A DNA stretch of 9,735 nucleotides from Clostridiales bacterium (GTDB lineage Bacteria; Bacillota; Clostridia; Christensenellales; CAG-138). The stretch lies in assembly GCA_009783775.1 (NCBI GenBank), contig WRCT01000059.1, positions 1-9,735 on the forward strand, given 5' to 3'. The position numbers and the translations under genes were made by a program. This document shows positions 1 through 6,614 of this stretch, piece by piece (positions within the stretch are counted from its first letter, which is position 1; each line of letters opens with the position of its first letter). Below the pieces are notes generated by a model. The model did not search any database and was not told the origin of the DNA. It was given only the letters and a program-made list of their open reading frames with translations.

Positions 1-2
1 CA

Positions 3-1139
3 AACCTCAAAATCGGCGCGCAAATGAATGAAAAGGGTGATTTTCTCGCCCTTGACGGGATTAGCCTGGACATCAGTCGCGGCGAGTCGGTCGCGATAAT
101 CGGCCGCAACGGAGCGGGAAAGTCTACCCTGCTCAAGATACTTTCCCGGATAACTGCACCGTCTGAAGGCATGGTGTATATTAACGGGCGCGTTTCAAGC
201 ATGCTGGAGGTCGGGACGGGCTTTAACCCCGAGCTGACCGGACGGGAAAACGTATTCATGAACGGCGCGATTCTTGGAATGAGCCGGGTGGATATTGAAG
301 GCAAGCTTGATGAAATAATTGAGTTTTCTGAGATAGGGCAGTTTATTGACACTCCCGTCAAGCGCTATTCCAGTGGGATGTATGTAAAACTGGCGTTTTC
401 GGTCGCGGCACACCTGGACAGCGAAATCATGATCATGGACGAGGTGCTGGCGGTTGGCGATGTTAACTTTCAGCAAAAGTGTCTGGGCAAGATGAAAGAG
501 GTTTCGGAAGGAGAAGGCCGGACGATTCTCTATGTCAGCCACAATATGAATACCATCCGGCAGCTCTGCAATAGATGTATCGTGCTGAGTCAGGGCGAAA
601 TCATATTTGACGGCGATGCCGAGTCCGCAATTGCCGAGTATGTGAAGTCAAGTCAAATCAAGGCAACAACAAAAAAGGATTTGTCGCAGAGCAAGCGTGC
701 CGGAGCCGAAGGCATGAAAGTCCGCTTGCAACAAATTGAGCTGCTGGAGACGAAAGACGGATACTATTCGGGCGAGAAACCGATTAAGATGAAAATCACG
801 TTAGACGCCGTTGAAGATTTTGATAAGATTATATTTCATTCCACGGTGCAATTTGCGGACCGCTCGCCCATTGGGACTGCAATTTCAAGTGAACCAATCT
901 GCATAAAAAAAGGAAACGGTCAAGAGATTCTTTTGGCTTTGCACGTGCCCATGCTGAGCGAGGGTTATTATATCGCTAACTTCAATGTATTTCAATTAAA
1001 TCATTATGGGAAAGCTGTACGCTTGGATTTGGTACATGAAGCGTTCGCATTCAGCATCTTTCCACAAGGGGGAGGGTTCGGGCGGAATCCGTATATGGGC
1101 GCAATCGATTTCCCACCCATCGAGATTGAACAGTTATAG
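3..1139 (+). CDS. Polysaccharide-export ABC transporter ATP-binding protein, Wzt/TagH-like (5' end outside window)
   Basis: ATPase subunit of an ABC-2 type exporter for cell-surface polysaccharide (O-antigen, teichoic acid or similar); it would act at the inner membrane face with a permease not seen here. Numbered from the ATG at 24: Walker A GRNGAGKST (27-35), the family-typical FNPELTGREN segment near 68-77 in place of a classical Q-loop, signature YSSGMYVKLAFS (116-127), Walker B IMIMDE (136-141) and the H-loop in YVSHN. The segment after about residue 225 is a beta-rich extension like the Wzt C-terminal domain, which in characterised homologues binds the modified end of the glycan. The frame is open to the window edge, and only 26 residues precede Walker A from the ATG at 24, fewer than usual, so the true start is probably upstream. 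It converges on trpB. Glycan identity cannot be told. Confidence 0.9.
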   Translation, partial: NLKIGAQMNEKGDFLALDGISLDISRGESVAIIGRNGAGKSTLLKILSRITAPSEGMVYINGRVSSMLEVGTGFNPELTGRENVFMNGAILGMSRVDIEGKLDEIIEFSEIGQFIDTPVKRYSSGMYVKLAFSVAAHLDSEIMIMDEVLAVGDVNFQQKCLGKMKEVSEGEGRTILYVSHNMNTIRQLCNRCIVLSQGEIIFDGDAESAIAEYVKSSQIKATTKKDLSQSKRAGAEGMKVRLQQIELLETKDGYYSGEKPIKMKITLDAVEDFDKIIFHSTVQFADRSPIGTAISSEPICIKKGNGQEILLALHVPMLSEGYYIANFNVFQLNHYGKAVRLDLVHEAFAFSIFPQGGGFGRNPYMGAIDFPPIEIEQL

Positions 1140-1165
1140 GAGTTTGCGCTAAAACACAAACTCCT
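1138..1165. terminator. Hairpin between convergent genes (possible weak bidirectional terminator)
   Basis: AGGAGTTTG (1138-1146) pairs perfectly with CAAACTCCT (1157-1165) around a 10-nt loop. The stem takes in the end of the ABC ATPase stop codon and the loop holds the trpB stop codon. Neither strand has a T-run after the stem, so a classical intrinsic terminator is not shown. Its position between two convergent stop codons is the main argument for a role. Confidence 0.4.
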
Positions 1166-2378
1166 CCCCGCACCCATAGTTCTCAAACACATAGTCAATA
1201 TCCTTATCGCCGCGGCCGGAGAGATTGACAAGAATCGATCCGGTCTTATTCTGCCGCGCGTAGCGGATCGCCCAGGCCAGCGCGTGCGCGCTTTCTATGG
1301 CGGGGATAATGCCCTCCAGCTTGCTCAGCATAAAGAAGGCCTCCAGCGCCTCCGCGTCGGTCGCGGACTCATAGTCCACGCGGCCGATCTCGTGCAGATA
1401 GGCGTGCTCCGGCCCGACTGAGGGATAGTCCAGCCCGCTCGCGATAGAATACACCGGCAGCGGTTCACCCTGCTTGTCTTGCAGCAGCAGGCTCTCAAAC
1501 CCATGCAGCACGCCCGGCGAACCGAAAGTAATGCTTGCGGCATGGTCGCCCGTCTTGGGGCCGCGCCCCATCGGCTCCACGCCAACCAACCGCACCGGAT
1601 CCGCCAAAAACGCGGTGAACAGCCCCATCGCGTTGCTGCCGCCGCCCACGCAGGCGCAGGCGATGTCCGGCAGCATACCCGTCATCTCCACAAACTGCGC
1701 GCGCGCCTCGTGACCCACGACGGCCTGAAAATCCCGCACCATCTTGGGAAAGGGGTGCGGCCCCACCACGGAACCGATGCAGTAGATGGCGGTCTCGTAC
1801 TCGTTCAAGTACCCCTCAAAGGCTGCGTCGACCGCCTCCTTGAGCGTCCGCAAACCGTGCGTCACCGGAATGACGTTTGCGCCCAGCATACGCATACGCG
1901 TCACGTTCGGCGCCTGTTTGGCGATATCCACCTCGCCCATATAGACGTCGCATTCCAAACCAAAGTACGCCGCCGCCGTGGCCAGCGCCACGCCGTGTTG
2001 GCCCGCGCCCGTCTCGGCGATCAGCTTTTTCTTGCCCAAAAAAGTCGCCAGCAAGCCCTCGCCCATGCAGTGGTTTAGCTTGTGCGCACCCGTGTGGTTC
2101 AGGTCCTCGCGCTTTAAGTAGATCTGGCAGTTGCCCAAATGGTTGGACAGCCGCTCGCAATGATAGACCGGCGTGGGCCTGCCCTGAAACTCCTTGCGGA
2201 TACGCCGCAGCTCGCTGATGAACTTCGCGCTGTGGCATATAGACTCATAAGCATTGCTGATCTCCTCAAAAGCGGGCACCAGCTGCGGGGGCAGATAAGC
2301 CCCGCCATATCTGCCAAACCGCCCGTCGGGGGTGGGGAAGTCCTTGCCGTAGGTTTCTAGATCTCTGTGGTTTGTCAT
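1149..2378 (-). CDS. trpB: Tryptophan synthase beta chain (solitary)
   Basis: PLP enzyme that joins indole and L-serine to make L-tryptophan in the cytoplasm; 409 aa, normal length. Visible motifs: N-terminal GRFGRYGGAYLPP (20-31), PLP-lysine segment LKREDLNHTGAHK with K100, catalytic ETGAGQHG with E122, VVGPHPFP (204-211) and the PLP-phosphate loop GGGSNA (245-250). After the lysine it reads LNHCMGEG rather than the common INNTIGQ, marking a divergent TrpB branch. The ATG at 2378 is preceded by a good ribosome site (CCAAGGAG on the minus strand, 2389-2396). No trpA or other trp gene lies alongside, and its neighbours are an ABC ATPase and ahcY. I infer either a beta subunit whose alpha partner is encoded elsewhere or an indole-salvage enzyme. 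Transcription is probably from the divergent promoter at 2416-2444. Confidence 0.95.
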   Translation of the reverse strand: MTNHRDLETYGKDFPTPDGRFGRYGGAYLPPQLVPAFEEISNAYESICHSAKFISELRRIRKEFQGRPTPVYHCERLSNHLGNCQIYLKREDLNHTGAHKLNHCMGEGLLATFLGKKKLIAETGAGQHGVALATAAAYFGLECDVYMGEVDIAKQAPNVTRMRMLGANVIPVTHGLRTLKEAVDAAFEGYLNEYETAIYCIGSVVGPHPFPKMVRDFQAVVGHEARAQFVEMTGMLPDIACACVGGGSNAMGLFTAFLADPVRLVGVEPMGRGPKTGDHAASITFGSPGVLHGFESLLLQDKQGEPLPVYSIASGLDYPSVGPEHAYLHEIGRVDYESATDAEALEAFFMLSKLEGIIPAIESAHALAWAIRYARQNKTGSILVNLSGRGDKDIDYVFENYGCGEEFVF

Positions 2379-2388
2379 TGTCTTCGCT

Positions 2389-2396
2389 CTCCTTGG
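2389..2396 (-). promoter_or_regulatory. Ribosome binding site of trpB
   Basis: On the minus strand this reads CCAAGGAG, about 10 nt before the ATG at 2378. It supports that start over the internal in-frame methionines. Confidence 0.75.
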
Positions 2397-2415
2397 TTTT
2401 TAAGTAACTTCACAC

Positions 2416-2444
2416 ATTATCCCAAAAACCGCGACAAATTGCAA
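2416..2444 (-). promoter_or_regulatory. trpB promoter (-35 TTGCAA, 17-bp spacer, extended -10 TGG-GATAAT)
   Basis: Read on the minus strand: TTGCAA (2444-2439), exactly 17 bp, then GATAAT (2421-2416), with TG one base before the -10 (2424-2423). The expected RNA start is near 2409, giving a leader of about 30 nt that contains the ribosome site. That is too short for a trp leader peptide or T-box. The -35 hexamer is the same six bases used by the ahcY promoter. Confidence 0.7.
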
Positions 2445-2467
2445 GAAGCAATAATCGGTGATATAAT
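2439..2467 (+). promoter_or_regulatory. ahcY promoter (-35 TTGCAA, 17-bp spacer, extended -10 TGA-TATAAT)
   Basis: TTGCAA (2439-2444), 17-bp spacer, perfect TATAAT (2462-2467) with an extended -10 TG at 2459-2460. The expected RNA start is near 2474, leaving a leader of about 18 nt with GGGAG at 2480-2484 before the ATG at 2492. This leaves no room for an S-adenosylhomocysteine riboswitch. The -35 is shared with the divergent trpB promoter. Confidence 0.75.
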
Positions 2468-2491
2468 AACAAAAAAAGCGGGAGAAAAGCC

Positions 2492-3733
2492 ATGCAATCC
2501 AATATCACCGACAAAACCCTACACCCCTCCGGCGAATTGAAGATCGAATGGGCGCGGCGCAATATGCCGCTGCTGCACAGCATTGAGCAGGACTTTATCA
2601 AGACGCAGCCCTTCGCGGGATTGACCATTGTCCTATCCATTCATCTGGAGGCCAAGACCGCCCGCCTCTGCCGTGCGCTGCAGGCCGGCGGCGCGAATAT
2701 GGTCGTCACGGGCAGCAACCCACTGTCCACGCAGGACGATATCGCGGCGGCGCTGGCCCATGGCGGCATGACGGTATTCGCCCGCCACGGCTGCACGATG
2801 GAGGAACACGAATCCCTCCTCTGCCGCGCGCTGGAGACCGAACCCGACATCATCATCGACGACGGCGGCGATCTTGTGAACCTCTTGCACACCCGTTACC
2901 CGCACCTGATACCAAAAATCATCGGTGGCTGCGAGGAGACCACCACGGGCATTCTGCGTCTGCAGGCGATGGAGCGGGCTCAAACGCTGCGCTTTCCCAT
3001 GATCGCGGTCAACGACGCGGACTGCAAACACCTCTTTGACAACCGCTACGGCACGGGCCAGTCCGTGTTCACCGGCATCAACCGAATCACAAATCTCATC
3101 GTCGCGGGCAAGCAGGTCGTCGTCGCGGGCTACGGCTGGTGCGGCAAGGGCGTGGCCATGCGAGCCAAGGGCCTGGGCGCGAAAGTCATCGTCACCGAGA
3201 TCGATCCGGTCAAGGCGATCGAGGCGGTCATGGACGGTTTTGCCGTGCTGCCGATGGACGCGGCCGCCGCGCTGGGCGATGTGTTTATCACCGTAACGGG
3301 CAACTGCGACGTTGTCGGAGAAACCGCTTTCGCCCGTATGAAAGACGGCGCGGTGCTCTGCAACGCGGGCCATTTTGACATCGAGGTCAATGTCGCGCGC
3401 CTGCGGGAGCTGGCGGTCGAAACGAAAACCATGCGCGACAATATCGAGGGATTCCGCCTGTCCGACGGTCGCTGGCTCTATGTGCTGGCGCAGGGCCGCC
3501 TGGTAAATCTCGCCTGCGGCGACGGCCATCCGGTGGAGATCATGGACATGAGCTTTGCCATTCAGGCCCTGTCCGCACAGTATCTGGCGGAGAGCGCAGG
3601 CGCCTTAAAACCCGCCCTTCTGCCCGTGCCGACCGCCATCGACCAAACCGTGGCGCGTCTGAAACTCGCCTCCCTCGGGATAACCATCGACACCCTTACC
3701 CCCGAACAAGAGACATATTTGGGCAAAATATAG
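2492..3733 (+). CDS. ahcY: Adenosylhomocysteinase, short Thermotoga/archaeal-like form
   Basis: NAD-dependent cytoplasmic enzyme that reversibly splits S-adenosyl-L-homocysteine into adenosine and homocysteine, relieving product inhibition of methyltransferases. At 413 aa the motifs run: substrate region with DDGGDLVN (D123, D124), CEETTTG (147-153), catalytic VNDADCKHLFDNRYG with K179 and D183, the NAD loop GYGWCGKG (213-220), and NAGHFDIEV plus GDGHPVEIMD in the C-terminal half. The protein ends at TPEQETYLGKI and lacks the C-terminal tail with conserved Lys and Tyr that bacterial and eukaryotic long forms use to complete the neighbouring NAD site. This resembles the short Thermotoga and archaeal enzymes, some of which prefer S-inosylhomocysteine. 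GGGAG at 2480-2484 supports the ATG. No methionine-cycle gene adjoins it, and the downstream promoter starts on its stop codon. Confidence 0.95.
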   Translation: MQSNITDKTLHPSGELKIEWARRNMPLLHSIEQDFIKTQPFAGLTIVLSIHLEAKTARLCRALQAGGANMVVTGSNPLSTQDDIAAALAHGGMTVFARHGCTMEEHESLLCRALETEPDIIIDDGGDLVNLLHTRYPHLIPKIIGGCEETTTGILRLQAMERAQTLRFPMIAVNDADCKHLFDNRYGTGQSVFTGINRITNLIVAGKQVVVAGYGWCGKGVAMRAKGLGAKVIVTEIDPVKAIEAVMDGFAVLPMDAAAALGDVFITVTGNCDVVGETAFARMKDGAVLCNAGHFDIEVNVARLRELAVETKTMRDNIEGFRLSDGRWLYVLAQGRLVNLACGDGHPVEIMDMSFAIQALSAQYLAESAGALKPALLPVPTAIDQTVARLKLASLGITIDTLTPEQETYLGKI

Positions 3734-3759
3734 ACAAATTGTAAACAATGTGTTATACT
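3731..3759 (+). promoter_or_regulatory. Promoter of the DUF523-regulator-kinase unit
   Basis: TAGACA (3731-3736, five of six to TTGACA), 17-bp spacer, TATACT (3754-3759) with extended -10 TG at 3751-3752. The -35 hexamer begins with the ahcY stop codon TAG. The spacer contains ATTGT-AA-ACAAT (3738-3749), a small two-fold symmetric element that could be an operator. The expected start is near 3766, about 25 nt before the TTG start codon. Confidence 0.65.
3738..3749. repeat. Small inverted repeat in promoter spacer (candidate operator)
   Basis: ATTGT (3738-3742) and ACAAT (3745-3749) are inverted copies separated by AA, and lie between the -35 and -10 boxes. A protein bound here would block the promoter. 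Five-base arms are short enough to arise by chance in AT-rich DNA. Confidence 0.25.
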
Positions 3760-3775
3760 ACACTATCTATCAATA

Positions 3776-3783
3776 GGTGGAGT
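3776..3783 (+). promoter_or_regulatory. Ribosome binding site that fixes the TTG start of the DUF523 gene
   Basis: GGTGGAGT precedes the TTG at 3791 by 7-8 nt, and no ATG or GTG lies in frame close by. The good spacing supports TTG as the real start. Confidence 0.6.
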
Positions 3784-3790
3784 AGGATTT

Positions 3791-4201
3791 TTGATTGCTG
3801 TAAGCGCCTGTTTGGCGGGGTACCGCTGCCGGTATGACGGCGGGACCAAAGAGAATGCAGAGATCGTGGGGCTGGTAAAAAGCGGACAGGCTGTGCCGGT
3901 TTGTCCGGAGGTAATGGGCGGTATGTCTACGCCCAGGCCGCCCAGCGAGCAACAGCCGGACGGGTCGGTAAAGAACATTCTCGGCGAGGATGTGACAGGC
4001 TTCTTTGAGCGGGGCGCGCAGGAGACATTGCGAATCTGCAAGCTCTACGGCGTAACGCGCGCACTGCTGAAGAGCAGGAGCCCTTCCTGCGGCTGCGGAC
4101 GGGTATATGACGGGACATTTTCGGGCCGGACCCATGCGGGCAACGGTCTTACGGCAGCGCTGCTGCTGGCAAACGGAATTGCTGTGGAAGCTGTTGACTA
4201 A
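3791..4201 (+). CDS. DUF523 family protein
   Basis: A 136-aa cytoplasmic protein of unknown biochemical role. The family hallmarks are all present: SACLAGYRCRYDGG at the N-terminus (C7, C13), VCPEVMGGMSTPRPPSE in the middle, and LLKSRSPSCGCG followed by YDGTFSGRTHAGNGLTAALL near the C-terminus. Five or more conserved cysteines suggest metal or Fe-S binding (inference). It starts at TTG, which places the family's VSACL motif at residues 4-8, as usual. It has its own promoter at 3731-3759. The stop at 4199-4201 is followed after 11 nt by the response regulator, whose ribosome site lies in that gap, so the two are almost certainly co-transcribed. The pairing with a two-component system is noteworthy because DUF523 proteins have no established signalling role. 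Confidence 0.9.
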   Translation: MIAVSACLAGYRCRYDGGTKENAEIVGLVKSGQAVPVCPEVMGGMSTPRPPSEQQPDGSVKNILGEDVTGFFERGAQETLRICKLYGVTRALLKSRSPSCGCGRVYDGTFSGRTHAGNGLTAALLLANGIAVEAVD

Positions 4202-4208
4202 AGGAGGT
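4202..4208 (+). promoter_or_regulatory. Strong ribosome binding site of the response regulator
   Basis: AGGAGGT directly follows the DUF523 stop codon and precedes the ATG at 4213 by a few bases. The perfect site suggests the regulator is made in larger amounts than the kinase, whose start has no comparable site. Confidence 0.75.
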
Positions 4209-4212
4209 AACC

Positions 4213-4899
4213 ATGGAAAACAACACCATTCTGGTCATTGACGACGACAGAAATATTCTCTCGATCATCGAGCTCTATCTGAAAAAGGCGGGCTACGCGG
4301 TCTGCACCTGCACGACGGGTTACGATGCGCTGGAGGTCTTTCGCGCCAAAAAGCCCATGCTCGTGGTGCTGGACGTTATGCTGCCGGGCCAGGATGGCTG
4401 GTCCATCTTGCACGAGATCCGGCAGGAGAGCGCGACGCCGGTCATTATGCTCACCGCCAAAGGCGATACGGGCGAACGCGTGCGCGGCCTCGAGCTGGGC
4501 GCGGACGACTATATCGCCAAGCCCTTTGACTCCAACGAGCTGGTTGCGCGTATCAAGGCCGTCATGCGCCGCACCGCGCCGCACCCTGACGCCGAACGCT
4601 GCATTATGCTGCCCGAGCTGACCGTATCGCTCGAGAACTACTCGGTCGAACTGGCCGGCGAACAGCTGGATATGCCGCCCAAAGAAATCGAGCTTTTATA
4701 CTTCCTCGCCTCCCACGCGGGCAAGGTCTTCACGCGCGAGCAATTGCTCGAGCAGGTCTGGGGCTTTGACTTCTTCGGCGACTCGCGTACCGTGGACGTG
4801 CACGTCAAGCGGATTCGCGAAAAGCTGGGCGAGCGGCCGCACTGGCAGCTCAAAACGGTCTGGGGCGTGGGTTACAAGTTCGAGATTCGTCCGGTCTAA
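4213..4899 (+). CDS. Two-component response regulator, OmpR/PhoB family
   Basis: Cytoplasmic transcription regulator of 228 aa, full family length. The receiver domain (about 4-120) has the acidic pair D11/D12, phospho-acceptor D54 in VLDVMLPGQDGW, T81 in MLTAK and K103 in DDYIAKPF. The C-terminal winged helix (about 130-226) shows PPKEIELLYFLASHAGKVFTREQLLEQVWG, the recognition-helix region RTVDVHVKRIREKLG and the final wing WGVGYKFE. All phosphorelay residues are intact, so the protein should be functional. It follows the DUF523 gene by 11 nt and precedes the histidine kinase by 14 nt. The kinase next door is its likely phosphodonor. Target promoters cannot be read from the sequence; its own promoter and the surface-protein promoter downstream are natural candidates. 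Confidence 0.95.
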   Translation: MENNTILVIDDDRNILSIIELYLKKAGYAVCTCTTGYDALEVFRAKKPMLVVLDVMLPGQDGWSILHEIRQESATPVIMLTAKGDTGERVRGLELGADDYIAKPFDSNELVARIKAVMRRTAPHPDAERCIMLPELTVSLENYSVELAGEQLDMPPKEIELLYFLASHAGKVFTREQLLEQVWGFDFFGDSRTVDVHVKRIREKLGERPHWQLKTVWGVGYKFEIRPV

Positions 4900-4913
4900 C
4901 GAAAACCTTACTC

Positions 4914-6350
4914 ATGCAACGCATTCGATTCAAATCCATCTTTGCGCGGCTGCTCTTCATGCAGTGTGTGATCGTGATCGCCGTCCTGCTTGTCGTTGGC
5001 TTTGTCATGGCAATCGTGGTGCGCGAAAGCAATGTGCGCGTCAAGCGGGAAATCCTGCTCGAAAAGGCGGGGCAGCTGCAGACGACCTTCGGCGCCGACG
5101 GCGCCGGTCTGGAGAGCGGCGTAATCCGCGGCATCGCGCGCGAGCAGGATCTGCTCATACAAACCTATGCGGGCGGCACGCTCAGCTCCTATTACGACGA
5201 CGAAAAATGGGCATTCTTCGCCGCGCAGGAGGCCAGAAACACAGCCTTTTTGAACGTCTCGCGCAACGCGAAGTTCTCGCCTTCGCATACCACAAATTAT
5301 TTCAAAGCCAATAAACCCTTCGCCGTGCTCACCCTGTATTTTGAATTAGGCAGCGGCACGGATACCACACTGATCCTTATGCACTACGATCTGACGCCGG
5401 CGACCCAGGCGACGAATACGGTCATTATCTGGATCGTCTGTATCTCCGCGCTCGCGCTGCTCTGTACCATCATGGCCAGCTATGTCACCGCGTCCAGAAT
5501 CATCAACCCCTTTGTGCGCATGAACCATACGGTCCAATGTTATACCAAGGGCGATTTCTCGCAGCGCATCCATGTCACGGGCAAGGACGAGGCCGCGCAG
5601 CTGGGTAAGACATTCAACGAGATGGCGGAGCAATTGCGCAACCTGGAGGAGACCCGCCGCAGCTTTGTGGCGAACGTCTCCCACGAGCTGCGCTCGCCGC
5701 TCACCTCTATGAACGGCTTTTTGGAGGCCATGCACGACGGCGTGATACCCTGTGAGGAACACGAGCATTATATCGGCCTGGTGCTGTCCGAGACGCGCCG
5801 TATGACGGGTATGGTCAACGATCTGCTCGACCTGGCGCGGATCGAGTCGGGAACGGTGCGCTTAAACTACGAGCTGTTTGACATCAACGAACTGATCCGC
5901 CGTGTGCTGATCACCTTCGAGACGCGTATCATGGAGAAGAACCTCGAAGTCGACATCCGTTTCGCGCAGGAACAGAGCTTTGTCTACGCCGACAGCGCGC
6001 AGATCTCGCAGGTGCTGCGCAATTTGATCGACAACGCCATCAAGTATTCGCCGGAAAACAAGGGCATCGGCATCGCCACCTACGGTCTGCGCAAGGAGGC
6101 GTTTGTCAGCATTCGCGACAACGGTCTCGGTATCCCGCAGGAGGACGTGCCCCATGTGTTCGACCGCTTCTACAAAGTCGAAAAGGCGCACACGCCCACG
6201 CCGGCGGTCGGCTCGGGCCTGGGCCTCTCTATCGTCAAACGCATCATCGAAGAACACGAGCAAACCATCACCGTGCGCAGCGCCAAGGGCCGCGGCACGC
6301 AGTTCACCTTCTCCCTCCAGCGCGCGATCCCCAGCAAACGCCAACGGTAA
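4914..6350 (+). CDS. Membrane sensor histidine kinase (HAMP, HisKA, HATPase)
   Basis: A 478-aa envelope-sensing kinase, partner of the upstream regulator. TM1 is about residues 14-36, an extracytoplasmic sensor domain about 37-165, and TM2 about 168-190. HAMP follows at about 191-243. The HisKA box FVANVSHELRSPLTSMNGF carries phospho-acceptor H257. The ATPase domain shows the N box NLIDNAIKYSPE (N370, N374), DNGLGIP (402-408), VFDRFYKVE and GSGLGLSIV. The layout is PhoR/ResE-like. The sensor domain has no motif I recognise, so the signal is unknown. The ATG at 4914 lacks a clear ribosome site and lies 14 nt after the regulator stop, so reinitiation by translational coupling is likely. A later ATG (4959) would cut into TM1. 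No terminator is evident downstream, where transposon debris begins. Confidence 0.95.
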   Translation: MQRIRFKSIFARLLFMQCVIVIAVLLVVGFVMAIVVRESNVRVKREILLEKAGQLQTTFGADGAGLESGVIRGIAREQDLLIQTYAGGTLSSYYDDEKWAFFAAQEARNTAFLNVSRNAKFSPSHTTNYFKANKPFAVLTLYFELGSGTDTTLILMHYDLTPATQATNTVIIWIVCISALALLCTIMASYVTASRIINPFVRMNHTVQCYTKGDFSQRIHVTGKDEAAQLGKTFNEMAEQLRNLEETRRSFVANVSHELRSPLTSMNGFLEAMHDGVIPCEEHEHYIGLVLSETRRMTGMVNDLLDLARIESGTVRLNYELFDINELIRRVLITFETRIMEKNLEVDIRFAQEQSFVYADSAQISQVLRNLIDNAIKYSPENKGIGIATYGLRKEAFVSIRDNGLGIPQEDVPHVFDRFYKVEKAHTPTPAVGSGLGLSIVKRIIEEHEQTITVRSAKGRGTQFTFSLQRAIPSKRQR

Positions 6351-6409
6351 TAAACGACAAAATCTTCATGTTTTCTTAACAAAAGAATATGTACATTCCA
6401 TACTTTTTC

Positions 6410-6583
6410 CGCTTGAGAAAAGTACGAGTCGGCGGAATCAAGAAACATTTGCCCTTTTTTCAGCTTTACCGGCGTGAAAAGTCGCACGTTTCGCTCCCAC
6501 AGACGCTCTGCCCAAGTTGCGTCGGCATATGCTTTGTCGGCAAAGATGTCCATATTCGCTATATACTCCAGCCATTCTTTGGC
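6410..6583 (-). pseudogene. Fragment of a DDE transposase (minus strand)
   Basis: Read on the minus strand this gives about 58 codons, including FADKAYADATWAERL, LFTPVKLKKGQ and LDSADSYFSQA. The order (ADKAY, then W, then a TPVKxKKGQ basic stretch, then LDSAD) is what I know from the catalytic half of IS4/IS982-like DDE transposases, here by memory rather than by search. A stop codon (6584-6586) closes the frame on the N-terminal side. After about 6410 the similarity ends: the expected RQPIES-type continuation is absent in all three frames, although the open frame runs on antisense into the kinase gene. It has no start, no N-terminal domain and no C-terminus, so it is a dead remnant. Confidence 0.6.
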
Positions 6584-6584
6584 T

Positions 6585-6614
6585 TAAGATTTCTTTTGTC
6601 ATAACTAAATCTTA
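6585..6614. repeat. Inverted repeat at the junction of the two transposase fragments
   Basis: TAAGATTT (6585-6592) and AAATCTTA (6607-6614) form a perfect 8-bp stem with a 14-nt loop. The element sits exactly where the minus-strand fragment stops and the plus-strand one begins. It may be a leftover element end or a recombination scar. Confidence 0.45.

Noticed and set aside
2379..2409. Trp leader peptide, T-box or attenuator before trpB
   Set aside because: The predicted leader is about 30 nt with only a ribosome site. There is no Trp-codon run and no terminator-antiterminator pair.
2468..2491. S-adenosylhomocysteine riboswitch before ahcY
   Set aside because: The predicted leader is about 18 nt, far too short, and no conserved core was seen.
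2633..3529. 298-codon open frame on the minus strand opposite ahcY
   Set aside because: It lies wholly within ahcY, which has clear family motifs over its full length. The antisense product is compositionally odd and resembles no family I know; long antisense frames are common in GC-rich genes.
6170..6409. C-terminal extension of the minus-strand transposase fragment into the kinase gene
   Set aside because: The frame stays open, but after 6410 it loses transposase similarity and becomes antisense to the kinase, so it is a fortuitous fusion.
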